A DNA stretch of 51,651 nucleotides from JBOFCO01 sp051646105 (GCA_051646105.1 JBOFCO010000019.1:1-51651), one strand, 5' to 3'; shown: positions 34,920 through 44,062, counted from the stretch's first letter. Notes: a model not told the origin generated them from the letters alone. Numbers and translations: made by a program.

Positions 34920-36571
34920 GCGGCAAGGACCAGACAGAGGACTTCGGCCCGTTTGGCAGACCGCTGTTCGATGACCCTTCGGCACGGGCCCTGGCGCGGG
35001 TCGGCGTGGTTGATGTCGGATCGAACTCTGTGCGTATGGTCGTCTTCGACGGCGCGGCGCGCAGCCCGGCCTATTTCTACAACGAAAAGATCCTGTGCGG
35101 GCTTGGCGAGGGGCTTGCCGAAACCGGGCGACTGAACCCGCGCGGGCGCGAACGTGCGCTTGCCGCACTGAAACGGTTCGCCCTGATCGCCGAGGGTATG
35201 GATGCAACCCCGTTGACCGTGGTCGCCACCGCTGCCGTGCGCGAGGCGGCGGACGGACCGGAGTTCCGTCGTGAGGTGGAGCGTGAAAGCGGCCTGCGCC
35301 TTTGGGTGATCGATGGCGAGGAAGAGGCCCGGTTGTCCGCGCAGGGCGTTCTTCTGGGCTGGCCAGAGGCCGAAGGTCTGGTCTGTGACATCGGCGGCAA
35401 TTCGATGGAACTGGCTGAAATATCCGGTGGCCGGATCGGGCGGCGCGTTACCTCTCCCCTTGGCCCGTTCCGGTTGCAGCAGGTCAAGGGCGGCAAAAAG
35501 GAGCTGCGCAGCCATATCGCAACGATCCTTCAGGGCATGTATGCCAGTCTTGGGCGTCGCCACGACCGCATCTATCTGGTTGGCGGGTCCTGGCGGGCCA
35601 TTGCCCGGCTGGATATGGAACGGCGCAATTACCCGCTGACCGTTCTGCACGAATACCGCATGGACCCCGACAGCGTGCTGGCCACGGTGGACTGGATCGA
35701 AAAGAACGATCTGGAAGACCTGCGCCAGCGCACCGGCACCTCGCAGGAACGCATGTCGCTGGTGCCGCTGGCGGCGGAAGTGCTTCGCCAGCTTGTCGGC
35801 GTGTTCCGCCCGAAGGAAATCGACATTTCCAGCTATGGCATCCGCGAGGGGCTGCTTTACGAACAGATGCCCGACCGGCTGCGCCGACGCGATCCGCTGA
35901 TCGAGGCCTGCCGCCATGCCGAAATCACCTCCGCCCGGATGCCGGGGATGGGAAAGCAACTGTACGATTTCCTGCTGCCGCTGTTTGCCGACGCCAGCCC
36001 CGAACGGCTGCGCATCATCAAGGCCGCCTGCCTGCTGCATGACACCACATGGCGAGCCCACCCCGACTACCGGGCCGAGGTCTGCTTTGACAATGCCACC
36101 CGCGCCAACCTGGGCGGATTAAGCCATTCGGAACGCGTTTTCCTTGGGCTTGCCTTGCTTCACCGGTACAAGAACAGCCGGACAGGGTCCCGGCTGGAAC
36201 CGCTGTTCAAGCTGCTGACCGACGAAGAACTGCGCGATGCCGAAGTGCTGGGCAAGGCGATGCGGTTTGGCGCGATGTTTGCCCTTGGCACACTTGCCAG
36301 CACCGGAAAGCTTATCCACGACCGCACGGGCGGCAAGCTGATGCTGGCGCTGCGGCCAAAGGCCAAGGCCTTGTTCGGCGAAGTGGCCGAGGCGCGCTTC
36401 AACTCTCTGGCGCAGGCGCTGGGGGCCGTGCCGGTGGTCAGGCTGCGCCAGAAGGGAGCGGTGGAGCAGGAGGCCACGGAACCACCCGCGCCACCGCCCG
36501 CGTCAGAAAGCAGCAAGGCCGGCAAGAAGACGGGCAAGAAAGTCGGAAAACTGGCAACGCAGAAGGCCTGA
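34916..36571 (+). CDS. ppx: Exopolyphosphatase Ppx/GppA family
   Basis: The 551-residue enzyme belongs to the ASKHA fold and degrades polyphosphate, or possibly pppGpp. Phosphate-binding loop 1 is VGVVDVGSNSVRMVVFDG, loop 2 is VCDIGGNSMELAEISGG, and VATAAVREAADG lies between them. A C-terminal HD-like helical domain follows (AACLLHDTTWRAHPDYRAEV, LALLHRYKNSR). The last 40 residues are low-complexity, rich in Lys and Gly (KAGKKTGKKVGKLATQKA). The gene overlaps ppk by four bases. Confidence 0.93.
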   Translation: MSGKDQTEDFGPFGRPLFDDPSARALARVGVVDVGSNSVRMVVFDGAARSPAYFYNEKILCGLGEGLAETGRLNPRGRERALAALKRFALIAEGMDATPLTVVATAAVREAADGPEFRREVERESGLRLWVIDGEEEARLSAQGVLLGWPEAEGLVCDIGGNSMELAEISGGRIGRRVTSPLGPFRLQQVKGGKKELRSHIATILQGMYASLGRRHDRIYLVGGSWRAIARLDMERRNYPLTVLHEYRMDPDSVLATVDWIEKNDLEDLRQRTGTSQERMSLVPLAAEVLRQLVGVFRPKEIDISSYGIREGLLYEQMPDRLRRRDPLIEACRHAEITSARMPGMGKQLYDFLLPLFADASPERLRIIKAACLLHDTTWRAHPDYRAEVCFDNATRANLGGLSHSERVFLGLALLHRYKNSRTGSRLEPLFKLLTDEELRDAEVLGKAMRFGAMFALGTLASTGKLIHDRTGGKLMLALRPKAKALFGEVAEARFNSLAQALGAVPVVRLRQKGAVEQEATEPPAPPPASESSKAGKKTGKKVGKLATQKA

Positions 36572-36596
36572 TCGACCTGCGCGCATTCAGCGCGGG

Positions 36597-36956
36597 TTAC
36601 AGATCAACGCCACCATCCGGTGCGGCTGGCAGCGGCTGTTTGCGGCGGACGATGATATCGCCGTTCGGAAGCTGTTCGGGCAGGTGATAGGCGCTCATGT
36701 CGCCCAGCATCCGCGCAAGTTCCGCCATCGCGGGGCCAACCTGCCCTTCCATGTCTGCGAGCGCCTCGCCCATGTCACGCATGGCCGGTTCCATTTCAGA
36801 CATCAACTCGCGCAAGACCAGCCGCGCGCCCTGTTCCATCAGGCTGAAGCCTTTTTCCGTATCGTCGGAACCTTCCGCCACTGCGGGCACCGCGGTGGCC
36901 AATAGAAGGCCACAGGCAAAAGTCAGCGAAGCGATATGCGGGCGCGATCTGTTCAT
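36597..36956 (-). CDS. Small secreted protein of unknown function
   Basis: This 119-residue protein has a signal peptide (residues 1-27, ending PAVAE) and a mature part of amphipathic helices rich in Glu and Met (FSLMEQGARLVLRELMSEME, PAMRDMGEALADMEGQVGPA), ending in a short strand-like stretch (LPEQLPNGDIIVRRKQP). It resembles a group of small periplasmic proteins I recall from Rhodobacterales, but I know no function. It is monocistronic and converges on ppx, with 25 bases between the stops. Confidence 0.75.
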   Translation of the reverse strand: MNRSRPHIASLTFACGLLLATAVPAVAEGSDDTEKGFSLMEQGARLVLRELMSEMEPAMRDMGEALADMEGQVGPAMAELARMLGDMSAYHLPEQLPNGDIIVRRKQPLPAAPDGGVDL

Positions 36957-36987
36957 GGACCGAATATGCGCGGCATCCCCGTTTTTT

Positions 36988-38043
36988 TCAACCTTGTGCA
37001 GCAGGCGGGGTGGCGGGGAATTTCAGGTCAAGCGTCACCGGGAAATGATCCGATGCGGTCAGCAGGGCCTCTCTCAGACCCGGATCGCGATAGATGGCGG
37101 GGTCATCGAACGGGTGCCAGATGCGCCAGGCGGGGGCGTGCTGCATCAGACCGGGGGAAATCAGGATGAAATCCAGCATGGCCGAAAAATATTGCCCCGG
37201 CCCGTCCAGATAGAAACGCGCAGACGCAGGTTGCGCCGTGGTTGTACCTGCCCCCCGCAGCACTTTCGCATGAGGGTCGGTCAGACGCATGGGCGGCGGC
37301 GCATCGGTGCCAGCCGCGATATCCAGCCCCGACCGGCCAAACAGCGCCTCATACTCATCCAGTCCGGGGCCGTCGTTGAAATCGCCCATCACCAGCAGAT
37401 CATCGCCCGCGCCAAGATGCTCCTCAACCCGTGCGCGCAGCCACAGGCATTCGGCCAGTTGCTTGCGCCGGTTCTGGATCGCCAACCGCACGGCATGGGC
37501 CTCGTCATGCGCGCCATGCGGCGCCTTTGATTTCACATGCACACCGATCAGCCGCAAAGCGCGGCCATCAGCGGTGGTCAGGGCCACCTCAAGCGGTGGC
37601 TTGTTGAACCGGACGGCTTCCGGATTGCCATCGGTATCAAGGTCGATGGGCATGGTGCCGTCAAAGCGCGGCGACTGGCCCGGCGCTGGCAGCGGGCCGC
37701 CTTTCGGATCATGGGCGGCCATGACCCGGGCCGGATCGTACATCAGCGCGATTTCCTGCTGGGTATCGTTGGCAAAGCCGATCACCGCGCGGCCGGTGCG
37801 AAGGCCGAAGCGACGGGCAAAGCTTTCCAGTATGGGCACGGTGCGGCGGTGGCGGTTGTCGTCGGGCGCCTCGATCACCATCATGGCATCGGCATCAACG
37901 GCGGCCATGACGGCGGCAATCGCCCGCAGCTGATCGCGCCGCGTCACCTTGTAGCGCGAGGACCAGGCATCATCCTCCAGCAGGCGCCCGCGCGCATCGA
38001 ACAGGTTGACGAACCATTCGACATTCCAGGTGGCGATCCTCAT
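36988..38043 (-). CDS. Endonuclease/exonuclease/phosphatase family protein
   Basis: The 351-residue protein has the EEP fold signatures in order: ATWNVEWFVNLFD at the N-terminus, MMVIEAPDD near residue 57, GVHVKSKAPHGAHDEAHA, LLVMGDFNDGPG near residue 218 and the catalytic SDHFPVTLDL near the C-terminus. These are the metal and phosphate-binding residues of the DNase I/exonuclease III-like family. It could act on nucleic acid, phosphoinositide-like lipids or other phosphodiesters. No signal peptide is seen. The start overlaps the stop of the upstream J-domain gene (ATGA). Confidence 0.85.
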   Translation of the reverse strand: MRIATWNVEWFVNLFDARGRLLEDDAWSSRYKVTRRDQLRAIAAVMAAVDADAMMVIEAPDDNRHRRTVPILESFARRFGLRTGRAVIGFANDTQQEIALMYDPARVMAAHDPKGGPLPAPGQSPRFDGTMPIDLDTDGNPEAVRFNKPPLEVALTTADGRALRLIGVHVKSKAPHGAHDEAHAVRLAIQNRRKQLAECLWLRARVEEHLGAGDDLLVMGDFNDGPGLDEYEALFGRSGLDIAAGTDAPPPMRLTDPHAKVLRGAGTTTAQPASARFYLDGPGQYFSAMLDFILISPGLMQHAPAWRIWHPFDDPAIYRDPGLREALLTASDHFPVTLDLKFPATPPAAQG

Positions 38044-38744
38044 GCCGGTTCCGCCGGTTTCGGGCTTATGGCATCGCCGCCGATTTCCGCCCAGGCGGCA
38101 TTGATCGCCCTTATGCGGTCCTCGGCCATGGCGAGGGCCTCTTCTGGCACACCATGGGCGCGCAGCCGGTCGGGATGGCTTTCCATAACGGCACGGCGAT
38201 AGGCGGCGCGCAGTTCCCCTGCCGATGCACCGGGATCAACGCCCAGAACGGCATAGGGATCATGCGCCGCATCCGCGACAAAGCGGGACCGCAAGGCCCG
38301 GAAGCAGCGGTCGGACAGGCCGAATATGTCCGATACCTGTTTCAGAAAGGCTTCTTCTTCCGGATGGTAGCCACCATCGGACATGGCGATGTGAAAGAGG
38401 CCTTCCATGATATCGGTCAACGTGGCCGTATCATGCCTGAACAGGCTGGCAATCCGACGGGCATAGCCGTCATAGCCCGCCACATCCTGCCGGGCCAGAT
38501 TGTAGACACGGGCGGCGTTCGGCTCGTCTTCCGGCGCGATGACGAAAACCTCGCGGAATGCCGAAACCTCGCTCCGTGTCACCTGACCGTCGGCTTTGGC
38601 CATCTTGGCCGACAGGGCGATGACAGCGATGGTGAACGCGACGGATTTTTCCGGCGGCTTGCGGAAGTTGTCGAACAGCCGCGAAAGGCTTTCGCCTGAC
38701 GTCAGCGCGGACAGGGTCTCGATGATGCGGGTCCAGATCGACAT
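38040..38744 (-). CDS. DjlA-like TerB/J-domain co-chaperone
   Basis: The 234-residue protein joins a TerB-like helical domain (AFTIAVIALSAKMAKADGQV to SDGGYHPEEEAFLKQVSDIF, about 35-145) with a C-terminal J domain (DPYAVLGVDPGASAGELRAA, about 162-225). The HPD motif that stimulates DnaK is present in SHPDRLRAHGVP. Unlike E. coli DjlA it has no N-terminal membrane segment, so it should be cytosolic. It shares an operon with the EEP-family gene downstream. The substrate or client is unknown. Confidence 0.87.
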   Translation of the reverse strand: MSIWTRIIETLSALTSGESLSRLFDNFRKPPEKSVAFTIAVIALSAKMAKADGQVTRSEVSAFREVFVIAPEDEPNAARVYNLARQDVAGYDGYARRIASLFRHDTATLTDIMEGLFHIAMSDGGYHPEEEAFLKQVSDIFGLSDRCFRALRSRFVADAAHDPYAVLGVDPGASAGELRAAYRRAVMESHPDRLRAHGVPEEALAMAEDRIRAINAAWAEIGGDAISPKPAEPA

Positions 38745-38775
38745 GGGTGCAGCATAGCCGTGAGGGGTGTTGATG

Positions 38776-39276
38776 TCAGAGAAGTTTCTGCATCAGCACA
38801 AGATCGTGGTAGCGGTCGAATTTCCAGCCCTGTTCGGGCATCCGCCCAACGATTTCATATCCAAGTCGGGCATGAAAATCGACCGATCCCTTATTGGTGC
38901 CGGTGATCCCGCCGACCATCACATGCACGCCCGCCGCCCTTGCATGATCTTCTATCGCCTGCATGAGTGCGCGGCCGATCCCCCGCCCCTGCCCTGCCGG
39001 CGCGATGTGGATGGAATGTTCCATCGACCGGACATAGCCCATTCCGCCGCGAAACTGGGCATAGGTGGCATAGCCCAGCAGCTTTCCATCATCCTCGGCG
39101 ACGAAGAAGCCCCAGCCTTTTTCGCTGCGCTCTGCAATCAGCGTCTGGATTTCCTGCACGGGTTTTTCGACCGGGTTGAAGGTCACGTCGGTGTCGCGGA
39201 TGAGCTGGTTCCAGATTGCGGCGATGGCGGGCGCGTCGGATGCCACTGCGGGTCGGATCGTTGTCACAGACTGCAT
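38776..39276 (-). CDS. GNAT acetyltransferase, phosphinothricin acetyltransferase-like
   Basis: This 166-residue enzyme of the GNAT fold resembles the Pat/MnaT group that acetylates phosphinothricin, methionine sulfoximine or similar amino acids. Diagnostic stretches are AIAAIWNQLIRDTDVTFNP, the acetyl-CoA loop APAGQGRGIGRALMQAIEDH, and GGITGTNKGSVDFHARLGYE. Its start lies inside the end of the VOC-family gene (13-base overlap), so both are co-translated. A detoxification role is inferred from the family. Confidence 0.85.
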   Translation of the reverse strand: MQSVTTIRPAVASDAPAIAAIWNQLIRDTDVTFNPVEKPVQEIQTLIAERSEKGWGFFVAEDDGKLLGYATYAQFRGGMGYVRSMEHSIHIAPAGQGRGIGRALMQAIEDHARAAGVHVMVGGITGTNKGSVDFHARLGYEIVGRMPEQGWKFDRYHDLVLMQKLL

Positions 39277-39869
39277 TCCCCTGATGGTGTGTCGATGATG
39301 GCCTCAAGCCGCACCGCGGCGGCAGAGAGGATCAGAATCCGGTTGTCGTCAAGCCATGGCGCGAGAGCAAATTCCAGGGCGGTGGCTTCAGGATGATGAA
39401 TGACCAGTCGCCGCAGGCGCAGGCCGCTGTCCGGCAACCGCGACAGGGCGGTATCTCCCCGCCAACAGATCGGCGCCGGAAACCCGCCCGCAAACGGCAC
39501 GTTTCCGTCGACCGAAACAAGCATCTGCCAGTTGAGTTCTCCACGCGTGAAGTCAGAAATCCGGCCCAGTTCCGGCATTGCGATCGCAAGCGGACCAAGA
39601 TCGGGCAACTGCGCAGCCCAATGCGTCAGTGCGGGCCGCGGCGGCACGTCATCCAGACCAAACCATCGCGGCCTGCCTGGCGGTGGCGCATCGGGATCGG
39701 TCGAGATCACCTCCAGATAGCAGTCCCCCAGAGAAATCAGGCGATTGTGCGTGCCCATCATCCCATGCCTGCCCCCCGGCAGCGTTGTCACGCCAAGCCG
39801 TTCTTCGACAAAGCTCGCCCCGGACTCAAGGTCGGGTGCCGTTACGACCAGATGATCTATCCGCATCAT
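39264..39869 (-). CDS. VOC/glyoxalase-like domain protein
   Basis: The 201-residue protein starts MMRIDHLVVTAPDLESGASF and has the glyoxalase-like beta-alpha-beta repeats (RIDHLVVTAPDL, HNRLISLGDCYLEVIS, LRLRRLVIHHPEATALEFAL). Metal-ligand candidates are His6 and Glu54. It belongs to the single-chain glyoxalase-like group rather than a classical glyoxalase I. ATG 39869 has AAGGA 8 bases upstream; GTG 39872 and ATG 39866 are alternatives. It is first in an operon with an acetyltransferase. Confidence 0.8.
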   Translation of the reverse strand: MMRIDHLVVTAPDLESGASFVEERLGVTTLPGGRHGMMGTHNRLISLGDCYLEVISTDPDAPPPGRPRWFGLDDVPPRPALTHWAAQLPDLGPLAIAMPELGRISDFTRGELNWQMLVSVDGNVPFAGGFPAPICWRGDTALSRLPDSGLRLRRLVIHHPEATALEFALAPWLDDNRILILSAAAVRLEAIIDTPSGECSL

Positions 39870-39966
39870 CACACTTTTCCTTTGCGATCTGTGGCCTAGA
39901 TGTAAAAATGGGACCAGTCAGAATTTCGCGGGTCACCCAAAAAGCTTAACAGACAGGGATACCAGA

Positions 39967-41148
39967 GTGACACTTATCCGCCGATTTGAACGCTTTTTCC
40001 GCCATGATGCCTTTGGAGGCATTTTGTTGATGGCATCGGCTGTTGCCGCGATTGTCGTAGCAAACGGTTCCCTGGCCGCAAGTTATGAAGCCCTGCTTGA
40101 CGCAAGGCTGAGCATCACGATCAACGGTGCCGGGCTGTCAAAGCCGCTGATCCTGTGGATCAACGACGGGCTTATGGCCGTGTTTTTCTTTCTGATCGGG
40201 CTGGAACTGAAACGCGAGATGCTTGAGGGCAGATTGAAAAACCGCGCCGATGTCGTTCTGCCGGGGCTGGCGGCTTTGGGCGGCATGGTCGTGCCCGCAT
40301 TGATCTTTGCCGCACTGAACCGGGGCAATCCGGAAACGATTGGCGGTTGGGCTATTCCGGCGGCAACCGACATCGCCTTTGCGCTTGGCGTTCTGGCCCT
40401 GCTGGGCAACCGGGTGCCGCCCGCGTTGAAGGTGTTTCTGCTGACACTGGCCATTCTGGACGATCTGGGTGCGATCCTTGTGATCGCGCTGTTCTATACG
40501 GCAGAGCTGCAACCGCACTATCTGCTGATGGCACTGGTTCCACTGACCCTGATGTATTGGCTGAACCATCGCGGCACACATCGCGTCGCGCCGTTCGTTC
40601 TGTTTGGGATCCTGCTTTGGGTGCTTGTGCTGAAATCGGGGGTCCATGCCACGCTGGCCGGCGTAGTGACGGCGTTTTTCGTACCGCTCAAGGACCGTTT
40701 CGGAAAGTCGCCCCTGCACAGTGTGGAACACGGGCTTTCCCCCTATGTGCTTTACGCCATCATACCAATCTTTGCCTTTGCCAATGCCGGCGTGGTGCTT
40801 GCTGGCCTTTCCCCTGCCGACCTTGCCAATCCGGTACCGCTGGGGGTTGCGCTGGGGCTGGTTCTGGGCAAGCAGATCGGCGTTCTGGGCACCGTGGCAC
40901 TGGCGGTCGCGGTCGGCTTAGCCCGGCTGCCCGAAGGTGTGACCTGGCAGCACATCTATGGCGCCGCATGTCTGGCGGGGATCGGTTTCACAATGTCGCT
41001 TTTCATCGGATCGCTCAGCTATTCCGATCCCGTTCTGATGAACGATGTGCGGCTGGGTGTGATGGCCGGATCGCTGGTATCGGGTGTGCTGGGTTATCTG
41101 GTTCTGAGGGCTGCCCCGGTGGCGCAACTGTCGCCACAACCCAATTGA
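39967..41148 (+). CDS. nhaA: Na+/H+ antiporter NhaA
   Basis: The 393-residue antiporter exchanges sodium for protons. It has about 12 membrane segments, the ATDIAFALGVLALLGNRVP stretch, and the paired aspartates of the ion site in LTLAILDDLGAILVIALFYT. The conserved PLKDRFGKSPLHSVEHGLSP loop and the C-terminal ACLAGIGFTMSLFIGSLSY are intact. The gene starts with GTG at 39967, with AGGGA upstream. Length equals that of E. coli NhaA (about 390). It shares a bidirectional terminator with the convergent ATP synthase operon. Confidence 0.96.
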   Translation: MTLIRRFERFFRHDAFGGILLMASAVAAIVVANGSLAASYEALLDARLSITINGAGLSKPLILWINDGLMAVFFFLIGLELKREMLEGRLKNRADVVLPGLAALGGMVVPALIFAALNRGNPETIGGWAIPAATDIAFALGVLALLGNRVPPALKVFLLTLAILDDLGAILVIALFYTAELQPHYLLMALVPLTLMYWLNHRGTHRVAPFVLFGILLWVLVLKSGVHATLAGVVTAFFVPLKDRFGKSPLHSVEHGLSPYVLYAIIPIFAFANAGVVLAGLSPADLANPVPLGVALGLVLGKQIGVLGTVALAVAVGLARLPEGVTWQHIYGAACLAGIGFTMSLFIGSLSYSDPVLMNDVRLGVMAGSLVSGVLGYLVLRAAPVAQLSPQPN

Positions 41149-41182
41149 TGCGGCCCGTTATCGGAAGCAGAGCGTAAGCAAA

Positions 41183-41218
41183 AAAGGAAAACCCGGCCCA
41201 TTTCCGGGCCGGGTTTTT
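41183..41218. terminator. Bidirectional terminator between nhaA and atpF
   Basis: A 9-bp perfect stem (41191-41199 with 41206-41214) and a 6-base loop are flanked by TTTTT on the plus side and by TTTTCCTTTTTT when read on the minus strand. It sits between the convergent stops of nhaA (41148) and atpF (41248) and can serve both. Confidence 0.9.
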
Positions 41219-41247
41219 CATTCTTCCAATGTCGTGCCGGTTATCCG

Positions 41248-41811
41248 TCAGTGCAGCTTGGCAGCAACCTGCGCGATGGCATCATCGATCAGATCGGCAC
41301 TGCGGGTGGCAGTCATCTGCTTGCCCAGCAATTCCGAAGCGGTCGCAACAGCAACGGTCACGGCCTTGTCCTTGACCTCGCGGATGGCAGAGGCTTCGGC
41401 AGAGGCAATCTGATCCTCGGCGCCTTTCAGGCGGCGCTGGATCGACCGTTCCAGTTCCACTTTTGCGTCGTCCGCGGCGCGCTGCGCCTCGGTCCGGGCG
41501 GTGGCAACGATGCGGTCGGCCTGCGCCTGAACTTCGCGCTGCTTCTTTTCGTAGCTGTCGAGGATCTTGCGCGCCTCGTCCCGTAGATTGCGCGCTTCCT
41601 CCAAGTCAGCACGGATCCCGGCAGCGCGCTTGTCAAGCAGGCCGCCGATCAGCGCGGGAACCTTCAGATACAGCAGCACGCCCACGAACAGCAGAAAGGC
41701 CAGCGTCACCACGAAGTCGGTGTTGCGCAGCGAAAAGAACGGGCCGGTCGCGGCAAGCGCTGGGCTGGCAGCCAGACCGAAAAGAATGCTCAGACGTTTC
41801 ATCCCTGTCAT
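41248..41811 (-). CDS. atpF: ATP synthase F0 subunit b
   Basis: The 187-residue peripheral-stalk subunit has an N-terminal hydrophobic region (MKRLSILFGLAASPALAATG and FVVTLAFLLFVGVLLYLKVP) followed by a long charged coiled coil (LDKRAAGIRADLEEARNLRD to AQRAADDAKVELERSIQRRL). The first stretch looks like a signal peptide, as in other alphaproteobacterial b subunits. Its start overlaps the b' gene by four bases; an internal ATG at 41802 is an alternative start. It is the last gene of the F0 operon, and the terminator downstream is shared with nhaA. Confidence 0.93.
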   Translation of the reverse strand: MTGMKRLSILFGLAASPALAATGPFFSLRNTDFVVTLAFLLFVGVLLYLKVPALIGGLLDKRAAGIRADLEEARNLRDEARKILDSYEKKQREVQAQADRIVATARTEAQRAADDAKVELERSIQRRLKGAEDQIASAEASAIREVKDKAVTVAVATASELLGKQMTATRSADLIDDAIAQVAAKLH

Positions 41812-42347
41812 CCTTTCAGCTTGGCGGCCACGGCAGCAGCGATCGACTTTGCATCGGCCTTCCCACCCAGCGCCGCGACCAGTGCCTCGGCGGTGTCGGT
41901 GGCAACGGCAGAGACGCTGTCCAGCGCGCTGGCGCGGATTTCGCCGATGCGGCGTTCGGATTCCGAAGCCCGTGCCGAAATCTCGGCATCGGCCTTGGCA
42001 ATCGCCACATCCAGTTCCTTTTGCACGTCGGCACGGTTGGCGGCAGCGATGCGCTGTGCTTCCGTGCGCGCTTCGGCCAGCGCCTTTTCATAGGCAGCTT
42101 CCGATTCAACCGCGCGCAGTTTCAGATCCTCGGCTTCCGCCAGATCGTTGGTGATCGTGCCCTGCCGGTCGGCAAGCGTTTCCGCAATACGCGGCAGCGC
42201 GACTTTCGACAGGATCAGGTAGATGACCACAAGCGTGACCACCAGCCAGAAAATCTGGTTGGGGAAGGTCGAAAAATCAAGCTGCGGCATCCCCGCGCTT
42301 TCCGCGGCATGGCCAGCGGCGGCGGCGGCTTCGGTTTCAGTAGCCAT
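41808..42347 (-). CDS. atpF': ATP synthase F0 subunit b'
   Basis: This 179-residue paralogue of subunit b pairs with it in the peripheral stalk, as in phototrophs and many alphaproteobacteria. It has an Ala-rich N-terminus, one membrane segment (NQIFWLVVTLVVIYLILSKV, about residues 30-49) and a long coiled coil with PRIAETLADRQGTITNDLAE. Unlike b it has no signal-like extension. It sits between the c subunit gene and the b gene; the b gene start overlaps its stop. Confidence 0.93.
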   Translation of the reverse strand: MATETEAAAAAGHAAESAGMPQLDFSTFPNQIFWLVVTLVVIYLILSKVALPRIAETLADRQGTITNDLAEAEDLKLRAVESEAAYEKALAEARTEAQRIAAANRADVQKELDVAIAKADAEISARASESERRIGEIRASALDSVSAVATDTAEALVAALGGKADAKSIAAAVAAKLKG

Positions 42348-42430
42348 GATGTCCCCCTGGACCCGTAGACTTATCTAACAGGACGGGGCAGGCATCAGAT
42401 GCCCGCCCAGCCCTCAGACGGCCTGTCGGA

Positions 42431-42667
42431 TCAGACGGCGAACATCAGCAGAAGGGCCACGAGGAACGAGAAAATCCCCAGCGCTTCGGCGAAGGCGATG
42501 CCGATGAACAGCGTCGCGGTCTGGCCAGCGGCGGCCGAAGGATTGCGCAGCGCGCCGGCAAGATAGTTGCCCGCAACGTTGCCCACACCGACAGCAGCCC
42601 CGCCCATGCCCATGCAGGCCAGGCCAGCGCCGATGTATGCACCCATGGTTACGATATCGCCGGTCAT
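42431..42667 (-). CDS. atpE: ATP synthase F0 subunit c
   Basis: This 78-residue proteolipid forms the rotating ring. Two membrane helices flank a polar loop: GAYIGAGLACMGMGGAAVGV, then LAGALRNPSAAAGQ, then TATLFIGIAFAEALGIFSFL with the essential ion-binding glutamate in AFAEALG. There is no sodium-type ligand set evident, so it is proton-coupled. The ATG at 42667 is preceded by AGGAGTGAACAA; the upstream part of the open frame is not translated. Confidence 0.95.
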   Translation of the reverse strand: MTGDIVTMGAYIGAGLACMGMGGAAVGVGNVAGNYLAGALRNPSAAAGQTATLFIGIAFAEALGIFSFLVALLLMFAV

Positions 42668-42719
42668 TTGTTCACTCCTTGGTTGGAATTGGTTCGATTG
42701 GTGGATTTCGGGCCAGACC

Positions 42720-43505
42720 TTAGTGGTGCGGATGCAGCGCATCCTTCAGATACACGCAGGTCAGGATGGTGAAGACATAGGCCTGGATGAAGGACACCAG
42801 GATTTCGAGACCGTACATCGCGGCGATCGCGGCGATGGACAGCGGTGAGATCAGCGCAATGGCGGCAAAGCCCGCGAACACCTTGATCACCGCGTGACCG
42901 GCCATCATGTTGCCGGCAAGACGGATGGAATGGCTGACCGGGCGCACGAAGTAGGAAATCAGCTCGATCAGCGCCAGGATCGGGCGCAGCGCCAGCGGTG
43001 CGGACGATACCCAGAACAGCCCCAGGAAATGCGCGCCGTTCTTGACGAAACCAAGGATGGTCACTGTCAGGAACACCGCCATGGCCAGAACCGCCGTCAC
43101 GGCGATATGGCTGGTCGTGGTAAAGCTTTTCGGCAGCAGACCCAGGAAGTTGGCAAAGACGATGAACAGGAACAGCGTCATGATATAGGGGAAATACTTC
43201 ACCCCGTCCTTGCCGGTCACATCCTCGACCATCTTGTAGATGAAGCCATAGCCCATTTCCGCGATCGACTGCATCCGGCCCGGAATGATGTTGCGGCCGC
43301 GGCTGCCCAGAACGAAGAAGACGATGATCGCCAGAATGGTCAGACCCATCCACAGCGTCACGTTGGTAGGGGTGTACCAGTGGATGCCCGACAGGCATTC
43401 GTTCACTGGCGTATGGGCATCGTCGGCGCAGAACAGACGACGGACTTGGAACTGGTCCATCGGATGAAACACCAGACCGCCTTCGGCTTCCGCTTCTGTC
43501 GCCAC
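42720..43505 (-). CDS. atpB: ATP synthase F0 subunit a
   Basis: The 261-residue stator subunit provides the proton half-channels. It has five to six membrane segments, the conserved FANFLGLLPKSFTTTSHIAV, the essential arginine in VSHSIRLAGNMMAGH and the C-terminal FIQAYVFTILTCVYLKDA. The start was set at GTG 43505, just one base after the atpI stop and behind AAGGGGA; the open frame runs further upstream into atpI. The gene is second in the operon. Confidence 0.94.
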   Translation of the reverse strand: MATEAEAEGGLVFHPMDQFQVRRLFCADDAHTPVNECLSGIHWYTPTNVTLWMGLTILAIIVFFVLGSRGRNIIPGRMQSIAEMGYGFIYKMVEDVTGKDGVKYFPYIMTLFLFIVFANFLGLLPKSFTTTSHIAVTAVLAMAVFLTVTILGFVKNGAHFLGLFWVSSAPLALRPILALIELISYFVRPVSHSIRLAGNMMAGHAVIKVFAGFAAIALISPLSIAAIAAMYGLEILVSFIQAYVFTILTCVYLKDALHPHH

Positions 43506-43506
43506 G

Positions 43507-43836
43507 TCAGTTCCCCTTGTCTCCGGCAGAGCGATCTGCCTGCGATCCATCATCGACTTCCTTGGCCGTGCGCAGCATCACCCGCACACCCGCCGCGAAG
43601 CCCAGCAGCACGAACACCACCAGAAACAGCGGAAGGGTGTCGAACACCGTATCCAGCCCGTATCCGATGGCAAAGCCGACACCCAGACCGGATACCAGCT
43701 CTATCACCATTCTCCAGCCAAGGCTTGCCTTGCTGTAATGTTCTTCCACCCGGGGTTTCGGCTCATGCGCCCTTCTTGCTTCCGCAAGCCGATCCTCAAG
43801 CCGCTTCAGCGCCTCATGATCCGGTTCGTCGGCCAC
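43507..43836 (-). CDS. atpI: ATP synthase assembly protein AtpI
   Basis: The 109-residue membrane protein aids assembly of the c-ring. It has an N-terminal charged region (DHEALKRLEDRLAEARRAHE) and two membrane segments (MVIELVSGLGVGFAIGYGLD and TLPLFLVVFVLLGFAAGVRV). This is the plan of the alphaproteobacterial AtpI. The GTG at 43836 follows GAGGGGG at good spacing, while the open frame reaches further upstream without a better start. It is the first gene of the F0 operon, so the promoter should lie in 43837-44062. Confidence 0.88.
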   Translation of the reverse strand: MADEPDHEALKRLEDRLAEARRAHEPKPRVEEHYSKASLGWRMVIELVSGLGVGFAIGYGLDTVFDTLPLFLVVFVLLGFAAGVRVMLRTAKEVDDGSQADRSAGDKGN

Positions 43837-43927
43837 AGGATGCCCCCTCGGACAGTCACGGGCTGTTTGCCCCGCTCGGGGTTGCGAGTCAAGGCGGATT
43901 CTGTTCGCGGAAGGTGAGATCAAGACA

Positions 43928-43941
43928 CTGTTTCAAAACAG
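43928..43941. promoter_or_regulatory. Short dyad between atpI and arsR-like gene
   Basis: CTGTTT and AAACAG form a perfect 6-bp inverted repeat with a two-base centre, in an AT- and pyrimidine-rich stretch (43940-43980) of the divergent intergenic region. The dyad may be an operator for the adjacent ArsR-family gene or for the atp operon. The centre is too small for a stable hairpin loop, so I favour a protein site. Confidence is low. Confidence 0.3.
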
Positions 43942-44062
43942 ATTTTCTCTTTTCTTCCCTGACCGCATCTCGCCACCCCCCGTGCTTTTTCTGTTTGGCG
44001 ATGTCTTCGGTATATTCAACCCGATGGTTGACGGTTTGTGGCGGGCGCGGCATCACCTGCAC